Shown here: one piece after another, positions 34,283-41,502 of the stretch | Numbering within the stretch: position 1 is the stretch's first letter | Layout of the letters: each line of letters opens with the position of its first letter | NCBI GenBank assembly: GCA_023393115.1 | Contig: JAEWMS010000076.1 | Location: forward strand, 1 to 64,000 | Length of the DNA: 64,000 nt | Reading direction: 5' to 3' | Origin: Bacillota bacterium | GTDB taxonomy: Bacteria > Bacillota > Clostridia > Acetivibrionales > DSM-1351 | Made by a program: the position numbers and the translations under genes | Notes under the pieces: generated by a model | The model's database searches: none | The model's input: the letters and a program-made list of their open reading frames with translations, nothing else | Told to the model about the DNA's origin: nothing

Positions 34283-34292
34283 TTAAAATTCA

Positions 34293-34345
34293 AAGGAGCT
34301 GTAAAGCCAACTTGAAAAATTGGTTTTACAGCTCCTTATTTTAGC
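34293..34345. terminator. Strong terminator after rnr
   Basis: AAGGAGCTGTAAA pairs with TTTACAGCTCCTT with an extended inner stem, followed by ATTTTAG. It is flanked by the convergent HPr-like gene. Confidence 0.75.
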
Positions 34346-34391
34346 GCTGACACGCCAGGATTCAAAAAAATTATGGTCTTCCTGTCCGAAA

Positions 34392-34619
34392 TTAAACTAC
34401 AAAACGTTTGATTTCATCGCAGAAGTTTCCGCAATCATCAACCTGAATCTCTACTCTTATTGGTTTGCTTAAATCAAGGCTGAAAATGCCCATTATTGAC
34501 TTTGCATCAACAATGTAACGGCCTGATGACAAATCAACATCAAAATCATACTTGTTAACGATATTAACGAAATCTTTTACATCATTAATTGATTTTAAAG
34601 AAATATCAAATGCTTTCAT
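34392..34619 (-). CDS. HPr-like protein lacking the phosphorylated histidine
   Basis: A 75-residue protein with the HPr fold signature DAKSIMGIFSLDLSKPI, equivalent to the conserved Ser46 region. The segment where PTS HPr carries GLHARPA instead reads NKYDFDVDL, so the EI-phosphorylatable His is missing. It therefore cannot be an ordinary phosphocarrier and may be regulatory, in the manner of Crh. AAGGAGG with 9-bp spacing selects the ATG at 34619 over one three codons earlier. Monocistronic. Confidence 0.8.
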   Translation of the reverse strand: MKAFDISLKSINDVKDFVNIVNKYDFDVDLSSGRYIVDAKSIMGIFSLDLSKPIRVEIQVDDCGNFCDEIKRFVV

Positions 34620-34850
34620 ATTATCCATCCTCCTTATAAAAGGTAAAAATCAGAATTTCTAAATTTATACTTTAATATTATCTTCTTTTTTTATTTTAGT
34701 CAATCGAGATGTTGCAATACAAGGAAATGATTATTACTTAAAAAGCCTGGAAGCCATATAAATCAGGTATTTCCATGACTGTTGTGCATATTCTACAAAC
34801 TTTTCCGGTTGTTTTCATTCAATAATATCACTAAAATTAAGCTTTTTAGC

Positions 34851-34879
34851 TTACAACAAATGCAATGCTAATATATAAT
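34851..34879 (+). promoter_or_regulatory. Predicted promoter of mtaB
   Basis: TTACAA, 17-bp spacer, TATAAT, about 50 bp before mtaB. The rest of 34629-34930 shows no gene or notable structure. Confidence 0.5.
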
Positions 34880-34930
34880 AAGTGAATGGGCAACATAATA
34901 TTGAGAAAGTAGGTATAAAAGTAGGTATAT

Positions 34931-36235
34931 ATGAAGACAGTAGCATTTTACACTCTGGGTTGCAAGGTAAATCAATATGAGTCGGAAGCCGTCTCTTCAA
35001 TATTTGAAAGAAATGGCTATGAGGTGGTTTCCTTTGATCAGAGTGCGGATATTTATATAATCAACACTTGTACAGTAACCAATCTGAGTGACAGGAAATC
35101 CAGGCAAGCCATCAGAAAGGCAAAGAAGACCAACCCGGATTCTATCGTAACCGTTATGGGCTGCTACGCACAAACCTCTTCGGAAGAAATCCTGAAAATA
35201 CCCGGTGTCAATCTTGTAATCGGTACAAAGGACAGAAACAGCATATTGGGCTACATTAAAAGGCTCGAAGGTGGTGAATGCAGAATAAATGCAGTGGACA
35301 ACATTATGACTTCGAGGAGCTTTGAAGAGCTTAAAGTAAACACTTACAAGGAGAGAACAAGGGCGTATCTCAAAATTCAGGAGGGGTGCAGTCAGTTCTG
35401 CTCTTACTGTATCATACCTTATGCAAGGGGACCCATCAGGAGCAGAAAGCCGGAGGATATAATAGATGAAGTCAGAGAGTTGTCACAGAACGGCTTTACT
35501 GAAATCGTACTTACAGGTATTCATCTTGCCTCATACGGAAAGGACCTTAAAACAACAGATTTACTTGACATAATCAAGAAATTGAATGAGATTGAAGGTA
35601 TTCAGCGCATAAGACTTGGCTCCATAGAACCAACTACCATAACCGAGGAATTTGTTTTGGCAGCTGCTGAGATGCCAAAGCTTTGCCCCCATTATCATCT
35701 TTCTCTGCAGAGCGGCTGCGATGCAACCCTCAGAGCCATGAACAGAAAGTATACAGCTGAGGAGTACAGCAAAAGCGTTGAGCTGCTTAAGAAGCATATC
35801 CCTGATGTTGCAATAACAACAGATATTATGGTTGGATTTCCGGGGGAAACCGAAGAGGACTTCTTAAGCTCTATGGCCTTTGCCGAAAAAATTGGATTCT
35901 CAAAAATCCATGTGTTCAAGTATTCACCCAGAAAAGGAACTCCTGCCGCCGAGTCTCCAAATCAAATTACTCCGGAGATAAAGGAGGCAAGAAGTGAGAA
36001 AATGCTTGCATTATCTGACAGGCTTGAAGAACAGTATCTTGGGAGGTTTATAGATAGGGAAATGGATGTCCTGTATGAACAGCCACTGGCCGATAAAAAG
36101 GGTTATATTGAGGGCCTTACAAGTAATTATATCAGAGTCGCTGCCGAAGGAACTGAAGATATGACCGGGAAAATTGTAAGGACAAAATTAATTAAAATTA
36201 GCGGAAGTCTGTTTGAAGGAAATATTTTATGGTAA
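34931..36235 (+). CDS. mtaB: tRNA t6A37 methylthiotransferase MtaB
   Basis: A 434-residue radical-SAM enzyme that converts t6A37 to ms2t6A37 in tRNA. N-terminal UPF0004 domain with cluster cysteines in TLGCKVNQYES, INTCTVTN and VMGCYAQ; radical-SAM cysteines C153, C157 and C160 in CSQFCSYCIIPYARG; C-terminal TRAM domain. The start YTLGCKVNQYE is typical of MtaB rather than MiaB. Monocistronic; a weak hairpin (GTAACACT/AGTGTTGC, about 36292-36314) follows. The rest of the downstream gap holds nothing clear. Confidence 0.92.
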   Translation: MKTVAFYTLGCKVNQYESEAVSSIFERNGYEVVSFDQSADIYIINTCTVTNLSDRKSRQAIRKAKKTNPDSIVTVMGCYAQTSSEEILKIPGVNLVIGTKDRNSILGYIKRLEGGECRINAVDNIMTSRSFEELKVNTYKERTRAYLKIQEGCSQFCSYCIIPYARGPIRSRKPEDIIDEVRELSQNGFTEIVLTGIHLASYGKDLKTTDLLDIIKKLNEIEGIQRIRLGSIEPTTITEEFVLAAAEMPKLCPHYHLSLQSGCDATLRAMNRKYTAEEYSKSVELLKKHIPDVAITTDIMVGFPGETEEDFLSSMAFAEKIGFSKIHVFKYSPRKGTPAAESPNQITPEIKEARSEKMLALSDRLEEQYLGRFIDREMDVLYEQPLADKKGYIEGLTSNYIRVAAEGTEDMTGKIVRTKLIKISGSLFEGNILW

Positions 36236-36438
36236 ATATGACTTTGTAGGCCTTTAATATCAAGGAGATGTGGAAATAAATTACCATTGCTGTAACACTG
36301 GAAGTAAAAGTGTTGCAAAAGATTTTAGGATATATTAGTATTATTATATAGCATTTTACAACACCAAATAAAAATGTAGACTTTGAAGCATACAAAAGCA
36401 TAACAATAGAGACTATAGCTGTACAGGAAGGTGATTGA

Positions 36439-36696
36439 ATGGGCATTAATGAGACTATGATGTTTAATGTAGACAAGGAAAAGGATAATGAGGCTAAAGA
36501 GATTTTGATATCTGTTTATCAGGCTCTTAAGGAGAAAGGCTATAATCCTATAAACCAAATGGTTGGATATATTTTATCCGGTGATCCTACTTACATCACA
36601 AACTATAAAAATGCAAGAAGTATTATTCGTAGATTGGAAAGAGACGAGCTGCTGGAAGAAGTTTTGAAATTTTACCTGGAAAGCAATAACCAATAG
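36439..36696 (+). CDS. ireB: IreB-family regulatory phosphoprotein
   Basis: An 85-residue UPF0297 protein: MGINETMMFNVDKEKDNEAK, then YQALKEKGYNPINQMVGYIL and SGDPTYITNYKNARSIIRRL are hallmark sequences. IreB is phosphorylated on Thr residues near the N-terminus by the Ser/Thr kinase IreK/PrkC and affects cell-envelope stress resistance in enterococci. It is the first member of the conserved ireB-ruvX-DUF1292 gene set of Firmicutes. AAGGTGA lies before ATG. Confidence 0.93.
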   Translation: MGINETMMFNVDKEKDNEAKEILISVYQALKEKGYNPINQMVGYILSGDPTYITNYKNARSIIRRLERDELLEEVLKFYLESNNQ

Positions 36697-36727
36697 TGAT
36701 GCTTAATAAATATTATTGAGTTTTTAT

Positions 36728-36750
36728 GGCACTCTATAAACAGGAGTGCC
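36728..36750 (+). terminator. Weak hairpin after ireB
   Basis: GGCACTC-TATAAACAG-GAGTGCC followed by TATTAATTT; a poor T-run, so a weak terminator at most. Confidence 0.4.
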
Positions 36751-36893
36751 TATTAATTTATGTTGATTTTAATGCAGCATTGTGGCAGAATTACAGTACT
36801 GTTTTAACCTGCGCGGAAAGCGCACCTGGCTAATTAACCTCCTTTATTCGCCACATTGCAGATATGGGAGTAGATAAATTTCATTACATTTTT

Positions 36894-36963
36894 TGGCCAC
36901 AATGGTGGTTTAAAGCCACTACAGTGTCAAAGCCATTTACGTAGCTTGGGAGGTTAATATATG
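36894..36963 (+). promoter_or_regulatory. Shared leader motif upstream of ruvX
   Basis: Reads GGCCACAATGGTGGTTTAAA, then GCCACTACAGTGTCAAAGCC, then ATTTACGTAGCTTGGGAGG and ATG. It aligns along its full length with the hydB leader and in its last 36 bases with the AraC-type leader. GTGG can pair upstream with CCAC (loop AAT) or downstream with GCCAC (loop TTTAAA), so two exclusive hairpins are possible just before the Shine-Dalgarno. Confidence 0.6.
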
Positions 36964-37380
36964 AGAATATTAGGAATAGATTACGGGGATTCTAGAATAG
37001 GGGTTGCTGTCAGTGATCCTATGGGATGGACGGCACAGGGGCTTGAAACGGTAAAAAGCAAGGACAGCTTAAAGAAGGCTCTTGAGCGGATAAGTGAGAT
37101 AATAAAGCAGTACGAAATTAAAGATATTGTTATAGGCTATCCTTTGAACATGAATGGGACTGCTGGTCCCCGGACTGAGCGAACAGAGACATTTATAAAA
37201 AAACTGTTAGAACTTGGTGATTTCAACATTATCAAGTGGGATGAGAGACTTACAACTGTTTCGGCACACAGGGCTATGAATGAATTGGGTGTTAAGGCTT
37301 CAAACAAAAAGAATATTGTAGATACTATGTCAGCTGTTTTTATCCTTCAGGGATATTTGGACAGGCAAAGCAAAAAATAA
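36961..37380 (+). CDS. ruvX: Putative pre-16S rRNA nuclease / RuvX (YqgF)
   Basis: A 139-residue RNase H-fold protein with ILGIDYGDSRIGVAVSDP at the start, IVIGYPLNMNGTAGPRTE, KWDERLTTVSAHRAM and a closing DTMSAVFILQGYLD. YqgF proteins mature the 5' end of 16S rRNA; a Holliday-junction role has also been proposed. Ribosome site GGGAGG lies within the shared leader motif. It forms the conserved set with ireB and the following DUF1292 gene. Confidence 0.93.
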   Translation: MRILGIDYGDSRIGVAVSDPMGWTAQGLETVKSKDSLKKALERISEIIKQYEIKDIVIGYPLNMNGTAGPRTERTETFIKKLLELGDFNIIKWDERLTTVSAHRAMNELGVKASNKKNIVDTMSAVFILQGYLDRQSKK

Positions 37381-37530
37381 ACTGAAATTAATATTGACCT
37401 TGGGACATAAAACTTAATGTTGGAAATCCAGTACAATTGTGATATTATTAAATCGATAATTTTTAGCATCATAATAAATTATTGATTATAATATATATTA
37501 AATTTGATTTTATTGGGAGGAAATAGATTT

Positions 37531-37824
37531 ATGAGCAATATGGATGAAGAAAGAGATGATATTGTAGTATTGGTGGGAGAAGATGGAGAAGAAGTAGAAT
37601 TCGAACACATAGATACAATCGAGATGAATGGGAATGAGTATGTTGTTCTGATTCCTGTTGAAGAACAGGAAAATGAAGAAGTTGAAGAAGTGGTAATCCT
37701 AAAAGTCGATCATAGCGATGTCGGTGAAGACTCCTTTGTGACAATTGATGACGAAGATGAGTTAAATAACGTTTTTGAAGAATTCAAAACAAGAATGGAA
37801 GAGGAATACGATTTCGAAGATTAA
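37531..37824 (+). CDS. DUF1292 (UPF0473) protein
   Basis: A 97-residue, very acidic protein (DDIVVLVGEDGEEVEFEHID, MNGNEYVVLIPVEEQE) of the DUF1292 family that follows ireB and ruvX in Firmicutes (YrzB-like). Function unknown. The ATG at 37531 is chosen because GGGAGG lies 10 bp upstream. Confidence 0.9.
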   Translation: MSNMDEERDDIVVLVGEDGEEVEFEHIDTIEMNGNEYVVLIPVEEQENEEVEEVVILKVDHSDVGEDSFVTIDDEDELNNVFEEFKTRMEEEYDFED

Positions 37825-37838
37825 TATTTAGCCTACAG

Positions 37839-37877
37839 CCTCCAAATTTGATGAATGCATCAGTTTGGAGGTTTTTA
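37839..37877 (+). terminator. Terminator after the DUF1292 gene
   Basis: CCTCCAAA ... TTTGGAGG followed by TTTTTATTC. Confidence 0.8.
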
Positions 37878-38070
37878 TTCATATTATCAATTTAGTATCA
37901 AATCAACGTATTATCAAATAGTATCTAAACTAATAGCAGAATCAAAAGCTGACTATAAATTATTTCAAATAAGTATAAAAGTAGAAATATTTCATTTTTC
38001 TTTCCTGATTCATAAGAAGTAATATAGAGTGATACCTTATCTATAATTAAGTATATTTTCACCAGTTTTA

Positions 38071-38099
38071 TTGAATAATGTAAAAATTTTTGTTATAAT
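38071..38099 (+). promoter_or_regulatory. Predicted promoter of the hydrogenase operon
   Basis: TTGAAT, 17-bp spacer, TATAAT, about 67 bp before hydC. The Rex-type palindrome begins 12 bp after the -10, over the expected transcription start. Confidence 0.6.
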
Positions 38100-38110
38100 A
38101 TTAACGAATA

Positions 38111-38128
38111 TTGTTAATAATATAACAA
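38111..38128. promoter_or_regulatory. Probable Rex (NADH/NAD+ sensor) operator
   Basis: TTGTTAATAATATAACAA is an 18-bp palindrome with one mismatch to the clostridial Rex consensus TTGTTAANNNNTTAACAA. Bound here, Rex would block initiation when NAD+ is high and release when NADH accumulates, matching the role of an NADH-linked hydrogenase. Confidence 0.65.
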
Positions 38129-38165
38129 TTTTACTTACACATTTTTTTAAGGGGGGTCAAAATTA

Positions 38166-38660
38166 ATGAGTCAAAATGAGTGCTGCTGCGGTTGTGCAGA
38201 CGAAAACAGCAAAAAGCTCGCCGAAATTATTACGAAGTATAAGGAAACCAGAGGTGCTCTTATTCCTGTTTTGCATGAAGCTCAAGAGGTGTATGGCTAT
38301 CTGCCCGAGGCGGTATTGAAAAAAATCTCGGACGGCCTGAATGTTCCGCTCGCAGAGATTTACGGCGTAGTAACCTTCTATACTCAATTCTCATTAAATC
38401 CTAAAGGACGTTTTAAAATCAATATTTGCATGGGTACTGCATGCTATGTAAAAGGTTCAGGTGATATTCTTGAGAAGTTCAAGGAAAAACTTGGAATTGA
38501 CGTTGGACAATGTACCGAAGATGGGAAGTTCTCATTGGATGCATGTAGATGTATCGGAGCCTGCGGTCTTGCCCCGGTAATAATGATTAACGATGACGTT
38601 CATGGAAGACTGGTTCCCGACGATGTCGACGGAATCCTGGAGCAGTATAAAGATTTATAG
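38166..38660 (+). CDS. hydC: NuoE-like subunit of bifurcating hydrogenase
   Basis: A 164-residue thioredoxin-like [2Fe-2S] protein. Cluster cysteines lie in NICMGTACYVKG and DACRCIGACGLAP. It passes electrons between the NADH/FMN subunit and other clusters in HydABC-type complexes. Ribosome site AAGGGGGG lies before ATG. First gene of the operon hydC-(ATPase)-(2Fe-2S)-hydB-hydA. The Cys-rich N-terminus (ECCCGCADE) is an added oddity. Confidence 0.92.
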   Translation: MSQNECCCGCADENSKKLAEIITKYKETRGALIPVLHEAQEVYGYLPEAVLKKISDGLNVPLAEIYGVVTFYTQFSLNPKGRFKINICMGTACYVKGSGDILEKFKEKLGIDVGQCTEDGKFSLDACRCIGACGLAPVIMINDDVHGRLVPDDVDGILEQYKDL

Positions 38661-38674
38661 AACCGGAGCTGCAT

Positions 38675-39253
38675 ATGAGAGATTTATCACTTCACATTCT
38701 TGATATAGTTCAAAATTCGATAAAAGCAAAAGCCACAAATATTTCTATCAGCCTCACGCAAAAGGCAAATAACAAACAAATGAAGAATCTGCTTGAACTT
38801 AGAATTACCGATGATGGTATAGGAATGGAACACCGGCTTTTAACCGCAGCAGACGACCCGTTTGTAACAACGAGAAACTCTCGCAGAGTAGGTTTGGGTA
38901 TTCCGTTGCTAAAAGAATCGGCTGTAAAATGTGATGGTGAACTTAAAATAAGCTCTCAAAAAAATGTAGGGACGGAAGTTTTAGCCACTTTTTCTATAGG
39001 CCATATTGATCGGCTCCCCATAGGTGACATCGGTGAAACCATGATTACCTTGATTATATCAAATCCGGAAATAAGGTATGTTTTAATCTTGTTGGGAGAA
39101 AAGGGAGAGTTCAGACTGGATACAGTGGAAGTTGCTAATTCACTTAAGGGTGCAATTATTACGGAATATGAAATTATAAATTGGTTAAAAGATTTTATTG
39201 ATGACGGCATCAAAAATATTTTCGGAGGTGTACTTAATGAAGTCAATTGCTGA
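38675..39253 (+). CDS. GHKL-type ATP-binding protein in hydrogenase operon
   Basis: A 192-residue protein with a histidine-kinase-like ATPase fold: HILDIVQNSIKAKAT (N box), ITDDGIGM (G1), GLGIPLLKE and GTEVLATFSI. It lacks a phospho-His domain and membrane segments. Such proteins recur in clostridial hydrogenase operons; their role is not established to my knowledge and may be regulatory. It overlaps the next gene by 17 bp, so they are coupled. Confidence 0.8.
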   Translation: MRDLSLHILDIVQNSIKAKATNISISLTQKANNKQMKNLLELRITDDGIGMEHRLLTAADDPFVTTRNSRRVGLGIPLLKESAVKCDGELKISSQKNVGTEVLATFSIGHIDRLPIGDIGETMITLIISNPEIRYVLILLGEKGEFRLDTVEVANSLKGAIITEYEIINWLKDFIDDGIKNIFGGVLNEVNC

Positions 39254-39611
39254 ATTGGATGAGATCAGAAAGAAGACTCTTGAACAGATCTCACTCAGAT
39301 CAAATGAAAATGGCTTAAGAGTCATAGTCGGAATGGCCACCTGTGGCATAGCTGCAGGAGCAAGACCGGTAATGAAGGCTTTCATGGAAGAGATTCACAA
39401 AAGAAAACTTCAAAATATTACCGTATCTATGACGGGATGTATTGGCGCCTGCAGATTGGAACCCATAGTAGATATCATTGACAATGAAGGAAATAAGGTA
39501 ACCTATGTAAAAATGACAGCTGAAAAAGCTGAAAGAGTGGTTCTGGAACACTTGGTAAATGGAAAAGTGTGTTCCGATCTTACTATTGGGGCCGAAGAGG
39601 CGAAAAAATAA
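39237..39611 (+). CDS. Thioredoxin-like [2Fe-2S] ferredoxin
   Basis: A 124-residue protein with MATCGIAAGARPVM and MTGCIGACRLEP supplying the cluster cysteines, similar to the C-terminal half of NuoE and the N-terminal domain of NuoF. The ATG at 39237 has GGAGG 8 bp upstream; 13 earlier in-frame codons lack a site. It is probably an extra electron-transfer subunit of the hydrogenase complex. Confidence 0.85.
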   Translation: MKSIAELDEIRKKTLEQISLRSNENGLRVIVGMATCGIAAGARPVMKAFMEEIHKRKLQNITVSMTGCIGACRLEPIVDIIDNEGNKVTYVKMTAEKAERVVLEHLVNGKVCSDLTIGAEEAKK

Positions 39612-39623
39612 CTATTTCTTAAT

Positions 39624-39695
39624 ATTATGACTGCTATGCGGCTTAAAGCTATAGTATGTCAAACCCACAAATGTGGCTTGGGAGGTTAAAATATG
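39624..39695 (+). promoter_or_regulatory. Shared leader motif upstream of hydB
   Basis: An 81-bp gap inside the hydrogenase operon reads CTGCTATGCGGCTTAAAGC, TATAGTATGTCAAACCCAC, AAATGTGGCTTGGGAGG and then ATG. It aligns with the ruvX leader with two single-base gaps. CCACA-AA-TGTGG forms a perfect hairpin against the Shine-Dalgarno. Confidence 0.6.
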
Positions 39696-41486
39696 CAATT
39701 ATATAGAGCACATGTGCTGGTTTGTGCAGGTACAGGTTGTACTTCCTCCAACTCTATAAAAATCATGGAGGAAATGGAGACCTTACTGAAGGTTAATGAC
39801 CTGGATAAAGAAATAAAAATTGTTAAAACAGGATGTTTCGGTCTTTGCGCCGAAGGACCAATTGTGGTTGTATACCCTGAAGGGGCCATGTATGTAAGAG
39901 TTGAAGTTACAGATGTCAAGGACATCGTAGAAGAGCATCTCCTGAAGGGAAGAATGGTAAAAAGACTGCTTGCAGGAGAAAAGGAAGCAGAAGATATTTC
40001 AAAGGCACTGGAAAGTGTGGACTTCTTTAAAAGACAACACCGTATTGCCTTAAGAAACTGCGGACGTATAAATCCTGAGAATATTGATGAATATATAGCA
40101 TTCGACGGCTATAAAGCCCTTGAAAAGGTACTGACAGAAATGACGCCCGAGTCTGTCATTGACACAATTAAAAAGTCGGGGCTTCGCGGAAGAGGGGGCG
40201 GAGGTTTTCCTACAGGTATGAAGTGGGACTTCGCAGCCAAACAGGTAGCCGATCAGAAATATGTCTGTTGTAATGCCGACGAAGGAGACCCTGGTGCATT
40301 CATGGACAGAAGTGTATTGGAGGGAGATCCTCACTCCTTGATAGAAGCAATGTCCATTGCCGGATTTGCTATAGGTGCAACAGAGGGTTTCATATATGTA
40401 AGAGCTGAGTATCCCATCGCCGTTAAGAGACTCCAGATAGCCATCGATCAGGCCAGGGAATATGGTATACTCGGTGACAATGTTCTTGGAACAGGCCACA
40501 AGTTTAATCTTGAAATCAGACTTGGTGCCGGAGCCTTCGTCTGTGGTGAAGAAACTGCTCTGATGACTTCAATTGAAGGTCATAGAGGGGAGCCCAGACC
40601 AAGACCTCCTTTCCCTGCTGTTAAAGGATTATGGGAAAAACCTACTATTCTTAACAATGTTGAAACTTATGCAAACATACCTGTAATAATTCTCGAAGGT
40701 GCAGAATGGTTTGCAAGCATCGGGACAGAAAAGAGCAAGGGAACAAAGGTTTTTGCCCTTGGTGGAAAAATAAACAACACAGGACTTGTGGAAGTTCCTA
40801 TGGGAACTACCTTGAGAGAAGTTGTTTATGATATTGGCGGAGGTATTCCAAAGGGTAAGAAGTTTAAAGCAGCCCAGACCGGGGGACCTTCAGGAGGATG
40901 TATACCGGCTTCACATCTGGATACCCCAATAGACTACGATTCCCTTATTGCTCTGGGTTCCATGATGGGGTCTGGTGGACTTATAGTCATGGATGAAGAC
41001 AACTGTATGGTTGACATAGCAAAGTTCTTCCTGGAGTTTACAGTGGATGAATCCTGTGGTAAATGTCCTCCCTGCAGAATCGGAACAAAGCGTATGCTTG
41101 AGATTCTTGAAAGAATTACAGACGGTAAAGGCGAATCAGGTGATATTGAAAAGCTCGAGCTTTTGGCTAAAAATATCAAGGCTTCTGCGTTATGCGGTCT
41201 GGGACAGACTGCTCCAAATCCGATACTCAGTACATTAAGATATTTCAGAGATGAGTATGAAGCTCATGTATTTGACAAAAAATGTCCTTCAGGGGTTTGT
41301 AAATCAATGCTGCAGTACACAATTGATGCTGCTAAATGTAAGAGCTGCGGACTTTGTACAAAGGTTTGTCCAATGAATTGTATAAGCGGTGAAAAGAAGG
41401 TACCATATGTGATTGATCAGAGCAAATGTGCAAAATGCGGTGCTTGTTTGGAAAAATGTCCATTCAAGGCCATATCAAAAATATAA
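39693..41486 (+). CDS. hydB: NuoF-like NADH/FMN subunit of bifurcating hydrogenase
   Basis: A 597-residue flavoprotein. Order: N-terminal thioredoxin-like [2Fe-2S] domain (LVCAGTGCTSSNS, GCFGLC), NADH/FMN domain (SGLRGRGGGGFPTGMKWDF, ADEGDPGAFMDRS), SLBB, the NuoF [4Fe-4S] site SCGKCPPCRIGTKRM, and a C-terminal two-cluster ferredoxin (CKSCGLCTKVCP, CAKCGACLEKCP). It oxidises NADH and is the likely bifurcation site. It is preceded by the shared leader motif. Confidence 0.94.
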   Translation: MQLYRAHVLVCAGTGCTSSNSIKIMEEMETLLKVNDLDKEIKIVKTGCFGLCAEGPIVVVYPEGAMYVRVEVTDVKDIVEEHLLKGRMVKRLLAGEKEAEDISKALESVDFFKRQHRIALRNCGRINPENIDEYIAFDGYKALEKVLTEMTPESVIDTIKKSGLRGRGGGGFPTGMKWDFAAKQVADQKYVCCNADEGDPGAFMDRSVLEGDPHSLIEAMSIAGFAIGATEGFIYVRAEYPIAVKRLQIAIDQAREYGILGDNVLGTGHKFNLEIRLGAGAFVCGEETALMTSIEGHRGEPRPRPPFPAVKGLWEKPTILNNVETYANIPVIILEGAEWFASIGTEKSKGTKVFALGGKINNTGLVEVPMGTTLREVVYDIGGGIPKGKKFKAAQTGGPSGGCIPASHLDTPIDYDSLIALGSMMGSGGLIVMDEDNCMVDIAKFFLEFTVDESCGKCPPCRIGTKRMLEILERITDGKGESGDIEKLELLAKNIKASALCGLGQTAPNPILSTLRYFRDEYEAHVFDKKCPSGVCKSMLQYTIDAAKCKSCGLCTKVCPMNCISGEKKVPYVIDQSKCAKCGACLEKCPFKAISKI

Positions 41487-41502
41487 GGGGGGAGCATGAG
41501 TA

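Noticed and set aside
36894..36963. Leader motif as a c-di-GMP-I riboswitch (it has a CAAAGCC-like block)
   Set aside because: The GNRA loop, receptor and paired helices of that aptamer are absent; only the short CAAAGCC string is similar.
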